Below are positions 31,493-40,319 of a DNA stretch of 64,000 bases, piece by piece. The DNA lies in assembly GCA_964494505.1 (NCBI GenBank), contig CAZBRO010000018.1, forward strand, positions 42,342 to 106,341, given 5' to 3'. The stretch comes from CAIYRG01 sp964494505 (GTDB taxonomy: Bacteria > Pseudomonadota > Alphaproteobacteria > Micropepsales > Micropepsaceae). Below the pieces are notes generated by a model that had not been told where the DNA came from, did not search any database, and worked only from the letters and a program-made list of their open reading frames with translations. How positions within the stretch are numbered: the stretch's first letter is position 1; each line of letters starts with the position of its first letter. Made by a program: the position numbers and the translations under genes.

Positions 31493-32941
31493 TCAGAACC
31501 CGAGCAGCGGCCAGAAAACGAACGTGCAGAAAGCAAGCGCTACAAATTCCACCACCGTCAGAATCGCGCCCAGTTTCAGCATGTCGGTATGTTTGAAATA
31601 TCCGTAGGCATAGCCCACGATCAGCGGCGCGGACTGATAGGCGAAGAGCTTCCCGCCCGCCGCGAAGGTCCACACCATGCCGAACCAGAGCGTGTCCATC
31701 CCGTGCGACTTCGCAAACTCCAGCAGGATGGGCAGCGAGGTCGAAAGCATCGGTATCTCGCTCGCCGTGAAGAAATGATAGACGAACGCCGTCCAATACA
31801 GCACGGGCACCGCGATCAGTTTGCTTGAAAGCAGCGGCACCATGCCGCCTAAGAGCGCATCGGTGATCAGTTTCAACCCGCCCGTCGCGCGCAAGACCTC
31901 GCTCATGCCGAGCGCGGCCGCGACGAAGAAATAAGGCAGCAGATTGGCTTTGCGGAAGTCTTCTGCGTTCAGCACGTCCACGAACGGCAGCAGCCCGATC
32001 AAACCGACGCCGAACGCCACCTTCGCCGCGGAAATCCCATGCCAGCGGTCGGTCAACCACAGCGCCAGCGCCAGCAGCACCAGCAGGCAGGCTTTGGTAT
32101 GCATCGGCGACCAGGCCGAGACATTGCGGAAATGGGCCTGCACTTCGGATTTGCGCCCTTCAAGTGTTTCGATTTCGGGGGGAAACAGCCAAAGCGCGAG
32201 CCGCCAGCCGACAAAGATTGTCGCCAGCGAGCACGGAATGAACGCCAGGAACCAGTTGGCGTAGGAAACCGCGTGCGGCACGTATTTGTTGATGACGCCG
32301 ACGGCGGTGATGGCGCCCGTTCCCGCAATAATCATCTTGTCGAAGATCGCGCAGGTATAGGTCATCAGCAGGAACATGCCGCGCCCGATGTTCGAACCCT
32401 TGTCCACGCCGAACAGATTGATCACGCCAATGCAGATCGGCGCCAGGATCGCCACGCGCGCCACGCCCGATGGCACGATGAACGTCAACAGGAAGGCGAC
32501 GACGACAATTCCAAGCAACAGCCGGGAATAGGTGAAACCCACATAGTTGACCACAAAGCCCGCGATCCGCTGCGGCAGGCCGGTCTTGGTCGCCATCGCC
32601 GCAATGAACACGGCGCCCAGATAAAACCAGGACGCGTCGTTGACGAAGCCCGAGAAAATCACGTCCGGCTTGGCGATGCCGAAAATCCAGAACAGGAACA
32701 GCCCCACCAGCCCGGCGGAGGCGTATTCCATCACCTCCGTCATCCAGGCGATGATCATCATCGCGGAAATCGCGAGTGCGGCCTTGGTGTTGTTGGCGAT
32801 CGCCCATGGCGAAAACCAGATCGCAGCCCCTGCGCCAAGGCAGAACAGGGCCTGCGCCAGACGCAGCGACACGCTGCGATCGGAGGTGGATGCGGACGAA
32901 GGGCTCCGCGGCTCCGCAACGGCATGATCAATGGCGGACAC
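31493..32941 (-). CDS. SLC13/DASS-type anion transporter (paralogue 2)
   Basis: A 482-residue polytopic membrane protein closely paralogous to 24340-25782 (shared FLLTFIVPSGVARVAILAPI, GKGSNIGRGMFL, TYTCAIFDKMIIAGTGAITA). The start is taken as GTG (VSAIDHAVAEPRS), six bases after AGGGAGAG and 11 nt after the cupin gene. A start at 32977 would overlap that gene and lacks a site. It is co-transcribed with the cupin protein, so the cargo may be the substrate or product of the cupin (inference). Confidence 0.85.
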   Translation of the reverse strand: MSAIDHAVAEPRSPSSASTSDRSVSLRLAQALFCLGAGAAIWFSPWAIANNTKAALAISAMMIIAWMTEVMEYASAGLVGLFLFWIFGIAKPDVIFSGFVNDASWFYLGAVFIAAMATKTGLPQRIAGFVVNYVGFTYSRLLLGIVVVAFLLTFIVPSGVARVAILAPICIGVINLFGVDKGSNIGRGMFLLMTYTCAIFDKMIIAGTGAITAVGVINKYVPHAVSYANWFLAFIPCSLATIFVGWRLALWLFPPEIETLEGRKSEVQAHFRNVSAWSPMHTKACLLVLLALALWLTDRWHGISAAKVAFGVGLIGLLPFVDVLNAEDFRKANLLPYFFVAAALGMSEVLRATGGLKLITDALLGGMVPLLSSKLIAVPVLYWTAFVYHFFTASEIPMLSTSLPILLEFAKSHGMDTLWFGMVWTFAAGGKLFAYQSAPLIVGYAYGYFKHTDMLKLGAILTVVEFVALAFCTFVFWPLLGF

Positions 32942-32952
32942 GCATCTCTCCC

Positions 32953-33564
32953 TTACAAATCCGTCGGCGGCTTCCAATCTTCATGGCCTTCCAGAAGCGT
33001 GGTCGGCGGATAGGCGACCATCTTCTGGTACAGCAGATGCATGAAGAGGAAGAGCGGTTTTGCCTTGAACACCAGCAGTACCGCTTCGTTTTCGGGGTCG
33101 TCGTTGAAGTGCTGATGGACGCAGCCGTTCTCGACGAGCATGACGTCGCCCGCCTTCCAGTCGATGCGGCGGCCGTCGTGGATGTCGTAGCCGCGGCCCT
33201 TCAGCACGTAGAAAACCGCGCTGTTCAGATGCCCGTGCTTCTGCCCATAGGCGCCCGGGCCATAGGCCTCGATGTGCGTCTCGATGGATTGGCCGACTGC
33301 GGTGGTGCCGGGCGTGATGCCGGTCTTCGAGTAATGCTGCGGCCCGCCCTTCCATGGTTTGTCGCGAAAGGAGAGTACGCGCGGCTGACTCAACAGGTCC
33401 TTGGTCAAATCGCTATAGGTGCCTTCGAGCGCGCGGACGAAGGTGCGCTTCTTCTGCCAGCGCTCCCACACCACCGGCTGTTCGCGGTTGTGGGAGGGAC
33501 CTACAGGCGCCGGATCGGCGTCGCTGGGAAGATCTTTGGCGTGATACTCGGAAGAACTGGTCAA
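32953..33564 (-). CDS. Single-domain cupin protein (paralogue 1)
   Basis: A 203-residue protein, strongly similar along its whole length to 41953-42558 (VIWERWQKKRTFVRALEGTY type N-terminus). Cupin motif 1 is GQKHGHLNSAVFYVLKGRGY and motif 2 is VENGCVHQHFNDD. His residues in both motifs and Glu/Asp positions allow one metal. The C-terminus KAKPLFLFMHLLYQKM is unusually hydrophobic. It may be a dioxygenase-like or binding cupin for an organic acid. It sits between the spermidine-synthase-like and transporter genes. Confidence 0.83.
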   Translation of the reverse strand: MTSSSEYHAKDLPSDADPAPVGPSHNREQPVVWERWQKKRTFVRALEGTYSDLTKDLLSQPRVLSFRDKPWKGGPQHYSKTGITPGTTAVGQSIETHIEAYGPGAYGQKHGHLNSAVFYVLKGRGYDIHDGRRIDWKAGDVMLVENGCVHQHFNDDPENEAVLLVFKAKPLFLFMHLLYQKMVAYPPTTLLEGHEDWKPPTDL

Positions 33565-33577
33565 ATGACACCTTTGC

Positions 33578-34480
33578 TTAGCGGCGGGGCAGCGCGTTCA
33601 GAAGATTGGAGGGAGAATATTGATCGGTGAGGATGCGCGCGTTCGGGTCCCAATCGACCTTGGTATCGAACAGCGGCAGAAGGAAATCGGACCCAGTGCC
33701 GCGGGGCGCGAGTTTCGGTTGCCATACTGCTGCGTTCTTCCGCACATTGGCGAGATCGTCCGCCGCGATGCCGTTGGTGCGCCCGACGATGATGCGGTTG
33801 GCGAGCTTCAGATTGAAGAACGGCCCGAATACGGTGCGATAGGTGACCGACTCGTAATCGTAAAGCGCGCTGTTGGAGAAGGTGTTCGCGACAATGACGC
33901 CGCCGGGCGCCATATCGCCCTTCACCTCTTGCAGGAACTCGCGCGTCAGCATGTGCTCGGGGATGTAGTCGGCGTCGAAGGCATCGAGCAGCACGAGGTC
34001 ATAGTTCGGCTTCTGCGCCGCCACGCGCTTGATGAAGACGCGGCCGTCCGAGATGGTGACTTTCATCTTCAGGCCCGGCTTGAAGTCGAAATAAGTCCGC
34101 GCCACGGTATCGACCGCCTGGTCGATCTCGACCAGATCGATTTGGGCCCCCGGCAGCATCTCCTGGAGCGCCGTCGGAATCGTCCCGCCGCCCTCGCCGA
34201 TGATGAGCACCTTCTTCGGGTCGGGATTGAGGTAGAGCCCGGCCAGCATCATCTGGGTGTAATCGAAGATGAGCTTGGTGGGGTCGTGCAGCAGCTTGCA
34301 CGACTCCCGCCCATTGGGAACGGGATAGCGGAACAGCATGCAGCGTTCGTCGCCGTCCTGCGTGACGAAGATGTTGCGGTAAAGCGAGCGCTCCTGATGC
34401 AAGAGCTTTTGCTGCGCGTTCGCGGGCGCGACGCCAACCAGCGTCAGCAGCAACGCGAAGATGATGGCAAGGATGCGCAT
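33578..34480 (-). CDS. Spermidine synthase-like protein with N-terminal hydrophobic segment
   Basis: A 300-residue Rossmann-fold methyltransferase/aminopropyltransferase homologue. VLIIGEGGGTIPTALQEMLP near residue 90 and DLVEIDQAVDTVARTYF form the nucleotide-binding core; DLVLLDAFDADYIPEHML holds the active-site acidic loop. The first 22 residues (MRILAIIFALLLTLVGVAPA) look like a signal peptide or a membrane helix. The preceding gene encodes the membrane half normally fused to this domain in MFS/spermidine-synthase proteins, so the hydrophobic start may instead be the last helix of a split protein with the enzyme in the cytoplasm. Confidence 0.82.
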   Translation of the reverse strand: MRILAIIFALLLTLVGVAPANAQQKLLHQERSLYRNIFVTQDGDERCMLFRYPVPNGRESCKLLHDPTKLIFDYTQMMLAGLYLNPDPKKVLIIGEGGGTIPTALQEMLPGAQIDLVEIDQAVDTVARTYFDFKPGLKMKVTISDGRVFIKRVAAQKPNYDLVLLDAFDADYIPEHMLTREFLQEVKGDMAPGGVIVANTFSNSALYDYESVTYRTVFGPFFNLKLANRIIVGRTNGIAADDLANVRKNAAVWQPKLAPRGTGSDFLLPLFDTKVDWDPNARILTDQYSPSNLLNALPRR

Positions 34481-34486
34481 GTCCCT

Positions 34487-35089
34487 TTATTTTCTCCCGT
34501 AATTTGCGAGGGCCCCCGATGCGCCCAGTATAACCGAGATGCCGACGGCCACCATCAGGATGGTGTTTACCTCGAACAAAAGCACAAGATAAAAGGCCGT
34601 GAGCAGCGTACCCAGGCTGCTGCCCAGGGTGGAGATGAAATAGAGATAGCCGGCATCATGGCCGGAGGATTCCTTGTTCTTCACGATGATGCGAATGGCA
34701 TAGGGCGAGACCATGCCAGCGAAAACGGTCGGCACCAGGAAGAGGCCGAGGCAGGTCACAAGCGAGCCGAAACGCGGATCGGTGATGGTGTTGAACATGA
34801 AATCCAGCAGCACCGTGCCGAACAGCACGGTCGGCAGGGTGGTCAGCGCCGAGGCGATCAGGATGCCGCAGAGACGCGGAACGCTAGGAGAATAGCGGGA
34901 ATAAATGCCGCCAAGCAGGTAACCAATGGAGAGCCCCAGCATGAAAACGAAAATGACCGAGCCCCAGACATAGATGGAGCTACCGAAGGAAGGAGCGATC
35001 AGCCGGCCGGAGAGCAGCTCGACCAGCATGACGTAGAAGCCCGACCACCCTGCGATGGTATAGGACCAAAGCGCACTTTTCTTCGCCAT
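34487..35089 (-). CDS. Membrane half of a spermidine-synthase-like protein
   Basis: A 200-residue protein from MAKKSALWSYTIAGWSGFYV, with six predicted helices. The segment MLVELLSGRLIAPSFGSSIYVWGSVI matches the N-terminal membrane domain of fused MFS/spermidine synthase proteins (the E-x-x-x-x-R-x-x-AP-x-FG signature). It stops 6 nt before the synthase-like gene, so the two are translationally coupled. An upstream in-frame start at 35215 would add a tail without membrane or ribosome-site support. Confidence 0.8.
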   Translation of the reverse strand: MAKKSALWSYTIAGWSGFYVMLVELLSGRLIAPSFGSSIYVWGSVIFVFMLGLSIGYLLGGIYSRYSPSVPRLCGILIASALTTLPTVLFGTVLLDFMFNTITDPRFGSLVTCLGLFLVPTVFAGMVSPYAIRIIVKNKESSGHDAGYLYFISTLGSSLGTLLTAFYLVLLFEVNTILMVAVGISVILGASGALANYGRK

Positions 35090-35195
35090 CAGTTCCCTAT
35101 TTTCCCCTCCCCCGTGCTTCGGCAGAGCCGGCATGAGGATTGTTTTATGAGGCCACGCTTTGAGCCGTCGAAGGCCGCGGCCATTAGCACACACT

Positions 35196-36056
35196 TTATC
35201 CCAATCCGCCCTCATCGGCTCTCAGCGGCGTCACCCGGACGCCCAGATAATCGCATTCCGGGCCGTAAAGCAGCGCTTTTACGTCGTCGGCGGTGAGCAA
35301 TTTCACCAATTGGTCCACCTGGCCCGCCAGGGGCAGCGCAAGACCGGCCTGTTGGGCCAAGTCCATGGTCACGTCCATGTCCTTTTCCTGCCAGGTGAAG
35401 CGGGTGTTGTCCCAGCGCTTGAGCGTCAGATTGAAGGCGGGGCATTCGAGCAGCACTTCGCGCATTTTCTGCGCGTCCACCCCGAAGCGCTTGGCGAGCA
35501 GCAGCGTCTCGTAATTGGAGACGCAATGCACCCAATGCAACAGATTGTTGCAGGCCTTCGCCAACTGACCGGCGCCGACCGGCCCCACACGCAGTACGTT
35601 GCGGGAGTACGCCATCAGCGCGGGGCGAGCACGCTCGACGTCATCCTCTGCGCCGCCGCAGAGCGAGAGCAGCGTGCCCTCGCGCGCGCCCGATGCGCCG
35701 TAGACCACGGGCGCATCAATGAAGTGCTTGCCACGGGACCGGCAGAGCGCATCGAGTTCCTTCATCGTGTTGGGATGATTGGTGGCAACGACGGCGATCA
35801 GTGCTCCGGCGTCGGCGTGCTGAGAAAGCGTGGTCGTGACGGCGCGGGATTGTTCGTCGGTCGAAACGATGACGAGAAACACCTCAGCCGCGGCTGCCAG
35901 CGCTTCGAGGCTGCCCGCAACCGCGATCCCGCGCTCGGCCGCGGCTTTCAATCGGGTCGCGTCCACATCATAGGCCGTGACCTCGTGACCCTTCGCGGCG
36001 AGATGGCCTGCGATGGCCCCGCCCATTTCGCCCACGCCTGCAAGTCCGACTTTCAT
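35196..36056 (-). CDS. 3-hydroxyisobutyrate dehydrogenase-family oxidoreductase
   Basis: A 286-residue NAD(P)-dependent beta-hydroxyacid dehydrogenase. The Rossmann motif GLAGVGEMGGAIAGHLAAKG is at residues 4-23, followed by the substrate-binding VVYGASGAREGTLLSLCGG and the catalytic Lys in GQLAKACNNLLHWVHCV. The family oxidises 3-hydroxy acids such as tartronate semialdehyde or hydroxyisobutyrate. It lies 3 nt after the TPP enzyme, a pairing that recalls glyoxylate carboligase/tartronate semialdehyde reductase routes, but the TPP enzyme is not a clear carboligase. Confidence 0.88.
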   Translation of the reverse strand: MKVGLAGVGEMGGAIAGHLAAKGHEVTAYDVDATRLKAAAERGIAVAGSLEALAAAAEVFLVIVSTDEQSRAVTTTLSQHADAGALIAVVATNHPNTMKELDALCRSRGKHFIDAPVVYGASGAREGTLLSLCGGAEDDVERARPALMAYSRNVLRVGPVGAGQLAKACNNLLHWVHCVSNYETLLLAKRFGVDAQKMREVLLECPAFNLTLKRWDNTRFTWQEKDMDVTMDLAQQAGLALPLAGQVDQLVKLLTADDVKALLYGPECDYLGVRVTPLRADEGGLG

Positions 36057-36059
36057 CTC

Positions 36060-37826
36060 TTAACCCGTATGCTGCGTGATGGTGTCGATGAGGGCGGGCT
36101 TGCCAGCCTTTACCTGCGCGATGGCGCGCTTCAGCGCCGGCGCGATGTCATTGGGATTCTCGATTGGTCCCTCGGAATACCAGCCCATGGAGCGGGCCAG
36201 CGTCGCGAAATCCGGCGCCGGGTCCATGATGTCCATCCCGATATAGGCGCGCTCCTCCGGCGTGCCGCGCTGGCGCGCCACCGTGATCTGGTGCTCCCAA
36301 TCATTGTAATAGGCGCGGTTGTTGTGCATAACACAGAGCAGTGGGATTTTGTGCTTGGCTGCGAACCAAAGCGCGCCCGCGTCGAACATCAGATCGCCGT
36401 CCGTCTGGCAGTCGACCACCAGCCGGCCCTTGCCCCGGTGGGCAAGCGCCACGCCGATCGCCATGCCAATCTGCGTACCGGTGCCGAGTGCCTTGCCAGG
36501 CCAGCGATAATGGCGATCGAAATCCCACAGTTTCAGCGCCCAATCCTCGAACGCCTGCGTCGTGAGCACCCAATCTTCCGATTTGATCTGCGCCCAGACT
36601 TCGCTCGCGAGGCGCGCGAGCGATATCGGCGAAGAATCCCAGCCGTCACGCGCTTCGTCCCGCCATGTAGCGCGGGTCTTGTCGTGCATGGCCTTGATCG
36701 CGGCCGTGCGATCCGCGATGCGCTTGGCCGCTTTCGCATCCTTCGCCACGCGGTCGCGGCAAAGATCGGTCAACGCGGGAATCGCAAGCTCTGTGTCGGC
36801 CAGCACGCGGGCAGCGCATTCAGGGAACTTCTGATAGCCCATCGCCCATTTGGAGATTTCGATATCGGCAAATCCGATGTCGGCCCATTGGCAATGGTCG
36901 GGGTAATGCGCGCGCAAGGTGCGGTTGATGCGGTCATTGTAATGGGTCGGACGTTCCCAATCCCGGCAGTCCAGCGAGACAATCAGATCGGCCGTCTTGA
37001 ACACGGCCTTGTTCATGCGGCAATCAAGCGGATGCTCCGTCGGAAAGTTCAGCCGGGATTGCACGTCGGAAACCGCCGCACCCGTGGTCTCCGCGAGCGA
37101 CACCATATCGGTAAGCCCGCTCGCCACGCGTCCGACATATTGCGGCAGCAGTACGGGCCATTCCGCAGCGACCAGCCGGTCGGCAATGTCGGCCAGCGCC
37201 GTCATATCGGGTGCAATCTTGCTAGGGCGCTTCACTGACGCCGGGTCGGGCAGCTTCACCGTTTCGGTGAGCGGCGCTTCCTGCAGGCCTGCGTCGTAGC
37301 ACAAATAAATCGGACCCTGCGGTTCGCTCATCATAATGGAATAGGCGCGAGCGAAACTGTCCGGTACGCCCTGGATGCCGCCGGGCTGGTAGTCCCACTT
37401 CACGTAATCGCGGACGGCATTGCCCTGCACGTTGGCGGTGTGGTCCCAATCGACGCGCGGGCGGCGCTTGCCTTCGTCCATGGGGCCGGTCGCGCCCACC
37501 ACGAACACCGGCGCACGATCCGTATACGCATAATAGATTCCCATGGCGGCGTGCAGGAGCCCCACGACATTGTGCACGATCACGCACAGCGGCTCGCCGC
37601 ACGCCTTTGCGTAGCCATGGGCGATCTGCACGGCCACCTTTTCGTGCGGACACAGCAGCATCGGCGGCTCGTTCTTGTTGTGATTGACAAGAGAATCGTG
37701 GAGGCCGCGATACGACGCGCCGGGGTTCAGCGTGATGTAAGGGAAACCGAACCCCTTGATGAGATCGGCAATGATGTCCGACTGCCAACCGCGAATCTGC
37801 GTGGCATTCGCGCTATTCTCCGCCAT
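36060..37826 (-). CDS. Thiamine-diphosphate-dependent enzyme, acetolactate synthase-like
   Basis: A 588-residue TPP enzyme with the N-, middle and C-domains of the family. The activating Glu is in LLCPHEKVAVQIAHGYAKA near residue 62. The TPP/Mg motif is QTDGDLMFDAGALWFAAKHK with NN 27 or so residues after GDG. It could decarboxylate or ligate 2-oxo acids (benzoylformate decarboxylase-, oxalyl- or acetolactate-type). ATG 37826 is preferred over the TTG just before it. It shares an operon with the HIBADH-type gene and the His-rich gene. Confidence 0.87.
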   Translation of the reverse strand: MAENSANATQIRGWQSDIIADLIKGFGFPYITLNPGASYRGLHDSLVNHNKNEPPMLLCPHEKVAVQIAHGYAKACGEPLCVIVHNVVGLLHAAMGIYYAYTDRAPVFVVGATGPMDEGKRRPRVDWDHTANVQGNAVRDYVKWDYQPGGIQGVPDSFARAYSIMMSEPQGPIYLCYDAGLQEAPLTETVKLPDPASVKRPSKIAPDMTALADIADRLVAAEWPVLLPQYVGRVASGLTDMVSLAETTGAAVSDVQSRLNFPTEHPLDCRMNKAVFKTADLIVSLDCRDWERPTHYNDRINRTLRAHYPDHCQWADIGFADIEISKWAMGYQKFPECAARVLADTELAIPALTDLCRDRVAKDAKAAKRIADRTAAIKAMHDKTRATWRDEARDGWDSSPISLARLASEVWAQIKSEDWVLTTQAFEDWALKLWDFDRHYRWPGKALGTGTQIGMAIGVALAHRGKGRLVVDCQTDGDLMFDAGALWFAAKHKIPLLCVMHNNRAYYNDWEHQITVARQRGTPEERAYIGMDIMDPAPDFATLARSMGWYSEGPIENPNDIAPALKRAIAQVKAGKPALIDTITQHTG

Positions 37827-37840
37827 CAAATCGCTACCGG

Positions 37841-38248
37841 TCAGTGGGAATGACCATGGCCGTGATCGTGGAAATGATCGTGGCCGTGGTCATGGTCGTG
37901 CTCGGGCAGCGCAATCTCGCCTTCGGAATAGCCCAGCATCAGCGCTTCCATCACGCGGCGCAGCGGGTCCTCGTTCAGCGGCACATGGGCGGCGATGAAG
38001 CCCGCCAACCGCGCGAACACCAGGGGCTCCATGGCAAGGCGCTGATAGCCGCTCATCTCATCGGGCGCGCGATTGGGATCGGTGGCAGCCGCGAGCAGTT
38101 CGCGGAACAGCCGGTCGAGGTGCGCATGCACCGGATCCGCGTTCTTGCGCTCGCGCTTCAGCGAGGCAAGAAAGGAATGCGCATGCGCCACAAATCGGCT
38201 GTGAACCTCTTCGGCCTGGTCGCCTTCTTCTTCCAATTCACCGCACAT
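37841..38248 (-). CDS. Small helical protein with histidine-rich C-terminus
   Basis: A 135-residue protein starting MCGELEEEGDQAEEVHSRFV; GGAG stands seven bases upstream of this ATG, which is preferred over an in-frame GTG four codons earlier. The body is helical and soluble. The C-terminus is a His/Asp tail (PEHDHDHGHDHFHDHGHGHS) that should bind Ni, Zn or Co. No family is recognised. It lies between TctB and the TPP enzyme, so it may supply or buffer a metal for an enzyme of the cluster. Confidence 0.72.
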   Translation of the reverse strand: MCGELEEEGDQAEEVHSRFVAHAHSFLASLKRERKNADPVHAHLDRLFRELLAAATDPNRAPDEMSGYQRLAMEPLVFARLAGFIAAHVPLNEDPLRRVMEALMLGYSEGEIALPEHDHDHGHDHFHDHGHGHSH

Positions 38249-38289
38249 GTTCGACTCCACTCTTAGATTTCGATTTCGTCAGCGGCGTT

Positions 38290-38727
38290 TCAGCCGAAAA
38301 TCCATTGATAGACGAGGCCCTCGAACAGCGGGAGCCCAAGAAAGCGCTCGAATATGCCGAACAGGACCGCCCAGGCGAACACGGCTGCACCCAGCGCCGC
38401 ATACCATTTCTCGCGGCCCTGGAAATAGAGGTAAGCCGCGACCAGCGCCGGGCCGGCGTAAAGGAAACCAAACAGCACCAGTCCGCCCACGAAGATGGCG
38501 AACCAGAGGAACATGCGCCCCTCGCGCCGGTGTTCCTCAACGGTCACGGTGGGCGGCGCTTTGGTGCGCAGCTCGCTCACGAACTGGATCGCCGAAAGGA
38601 GCAGGCCGGGAATGCCGATCACCAGCGGCAAGAAACGCGCATCCGGCGCATAGGTGAAAGAAAGCCCCACCAGGAGCGTGAACACGACCAGCATGATGCC
38701 GCTGACCAGTATGCGCCCTTCAAGCAT
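38290..38727 (-). CDS. tctB: Tripartite tricarboxylate transporter small membrane subunit
   Basis: A 145-residue protein from MLEGRILVSGIMLVVFTLLV with four predicted helices, the size and layout of TctB. The start overlaps the TctA stop by 8 nt. The A-x-x-F-P-style PDARFLPLVIGIPGLLLSAI is the usual TctB signature. It acts with TctA and TctC to import an organic acid driven by an ion gradient. Confidence 0.88.
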   Translation of the reverse strand: MLEGRILVSGIMLVVFTLLVGLSFTYAPDARFLPLVIGIPGLLLSAIQFVSELRTKAPPTVTVEEHRREGRMFLWFAIFVGGLVLFGFLYAGPALVAAYLYFQGREKWYAALGAAVFAWAVLFGIFERFLGLPLFEGLVYQWIFG

Positions 38728-40273
38728 GGCTGGGCATACTCGCTTTATTTGGACGGCGTTGGCGCCACATGTAGAACGCAACGCTGGCGATGATCATCGC
38801 GATCAAAACCAGAGAAATCGGCCGCAAGAAGAAGCCCGCGCCAAAAATGCCGATGGCCTTCTGCAGCGAGTCCTCGGCAATCTTGCCCAGGATCACGCCG
38901 ATGATGAAGGGCGCGCGCGGCCAATCGTGGCGCTTGAACAAATAACCAAGGCTCCCCATCCCCAGAATCAGCACCAGGTTCTGCCAATTGCCGCCATAGA
39001 GATAACAACCGAGCAGCGCGAACACGAGCACGTAGGGAATGAGGAAGCTCGCTTTCATCGAGCTGAGTTTGCCGATCCAGGGACCGGCGGCGATCAGCAT
39101 GATCACGCAGATGATATTGGCAATGACCAGCGCCCATATCAGCGACCACACGATGTCGATGTGCTCAGTCAGCATAGTGGGACCGGGCTGGATACCGAGC
39201 ATCAGGAAGGCGCCCAGCATGATTGCCATGCCGGACGAACCGGGCACGCCGAAGAAGAGTGTCGGCAGAAGCGATCCGGCTTCCTTGGCACAGCTGCCGG
39301 TCTCGGCCCCGATCACGCCCACGACTTCTCCCTTGCCGAACCGTTCGGGATGCTTCGAGGACTGTACCGTGTGACCATAGGCCATCCACGCCGCGGCATC
39401 CCCGCCCAAACCCGGGATCACACCGATGGCGGCCACCAGCAGCGAACAACGAAACACCAGCCATTTGTGCTGGAACACGTCGCGGACGCCGTGGAAAATC
39501 TGGGCGTAGGTGACCTTCGGCGACACGGCGGTTTCCGCCGGCACAGTAGCGCCTTCCAGCCGCGCCGCGGTTTCGGCGGAAACGTCAAATGCCCGGCCCC
39601 GGACACCGAGCGAAATCATCTCGGGCACCGCGAACATCGAAAGCACGGCGACGATCACCGAAAGACCGTCCCAAAGCCAGATTTGACCAAAGGTGAATCG
39701 CGGTGCGCCGGTCGAAGGATCCAGACCGATGAAGGCGCACATAAGCCCGAAGAGGCCGACGATCATGCCCTTGATGAAGGCATCGCCCGACAACGTCGCG
39801 ATGAAGGTGATACCGAGAATGGCGAGGAGAAAGAACTCAGCCGGGCTGAAGTTCAGGATGATCGGCTCCAGGATCGGCAGCGACAGCCCGAGAAACATCG
39901 CGCCCAAGAGCCCGCCTATGCTCGATGCCCCGAAGCTCGCCCCCAAGGCGCGTCCCGCTTCGCCCTTTTTCGTCATAGCGAAGCCATCGAGCGCGGTAGC
40001 GGCAGCAGGGCCGTCTCCCGGCACGCCGATCAGGATGCTGGGGATGGAACCACCGGTGTGGACCACCGCATGCATGGCGCAGAGAAACACCGCACCCGTC
40101 AATTGATCCATGTTGTAGACGAACGGGATGAGGAGAACGAGGCCGAGCTTGCCGCCGAGGCCCGGCGTCGAACCGAAGAACACGCCCATCGGCACGGCGA
40201 TAATCATAAGGAAAAGAAGACGCGGGGTGGTCAGCAGGCCAAACAGTGTCGACACGGCGACATCAAGATGCAT
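38720..40273 (-). CDS. tctA: Tripartite tricarboxylate transporter large permease
   Basis: A 517-residue permease with about twelve helices. The TctA core motifs GSTPGLGGKLGLVLLIPFVY (first repeat) and GVIPGLGGDAAAWMAYGH (second repeat) are present, plus GVPGDGPAAATALDGF and GVPGSSGMAIMLGAF. It forms the main transport path in the inner membrane. tctC lies upstream on the same strand, giving the order C-A-B. Confidence 0.94.
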   Translation of the reverse strand: MHLDVAVSTLFGLLTTPRLLFLMIIAVPMGVFFGSTPGLGGKLGLVLLIPFVYNMDQLTGAVFLCAMHAVVHTGGSIPSILIGVPGDGPAAATALDGFAMTKKGEAGRALGASFGASSIGGLLGAMFLGLSLPILEPIILNFSPAEFFLLAILGITFIATLSGDAFIKGMIVGLFGLMCAFIGLDPSTGAPRFTFGQIWLWDGLSVIVAVLSMFAVPEMISLGVRGRAFDVSAETAARLEGATVPAETAVSPKVTYAQIFHGVRDVFQHKWLVFRCSLLVAAIGVIPGLGGDAAAWMAYGHTVQSSKHPERFGKGEVVGVIGAETGSCAKEAGSLLPTLFFGVPGSSGMAIMLGAFLMLGIQPGPTMLTEHIDIVWSLIWALVIANIICVIMLIAAGPWIGKLSSMKASFLIPYVLVFALLGCYLYGGNWQNLVLILGMGSLGYLFKRHDWPRAPFIIGVILGKIAEDSLQKAIGIFGAGFFLRPISLVLIAMIIASVAFYMWRQRRPNKASMPSHA

Positions 40274-40319
40274 AGACGCGTCCTCTAGCAGGCGGGAACC
40301 GGCCCACCGCTATATCACA

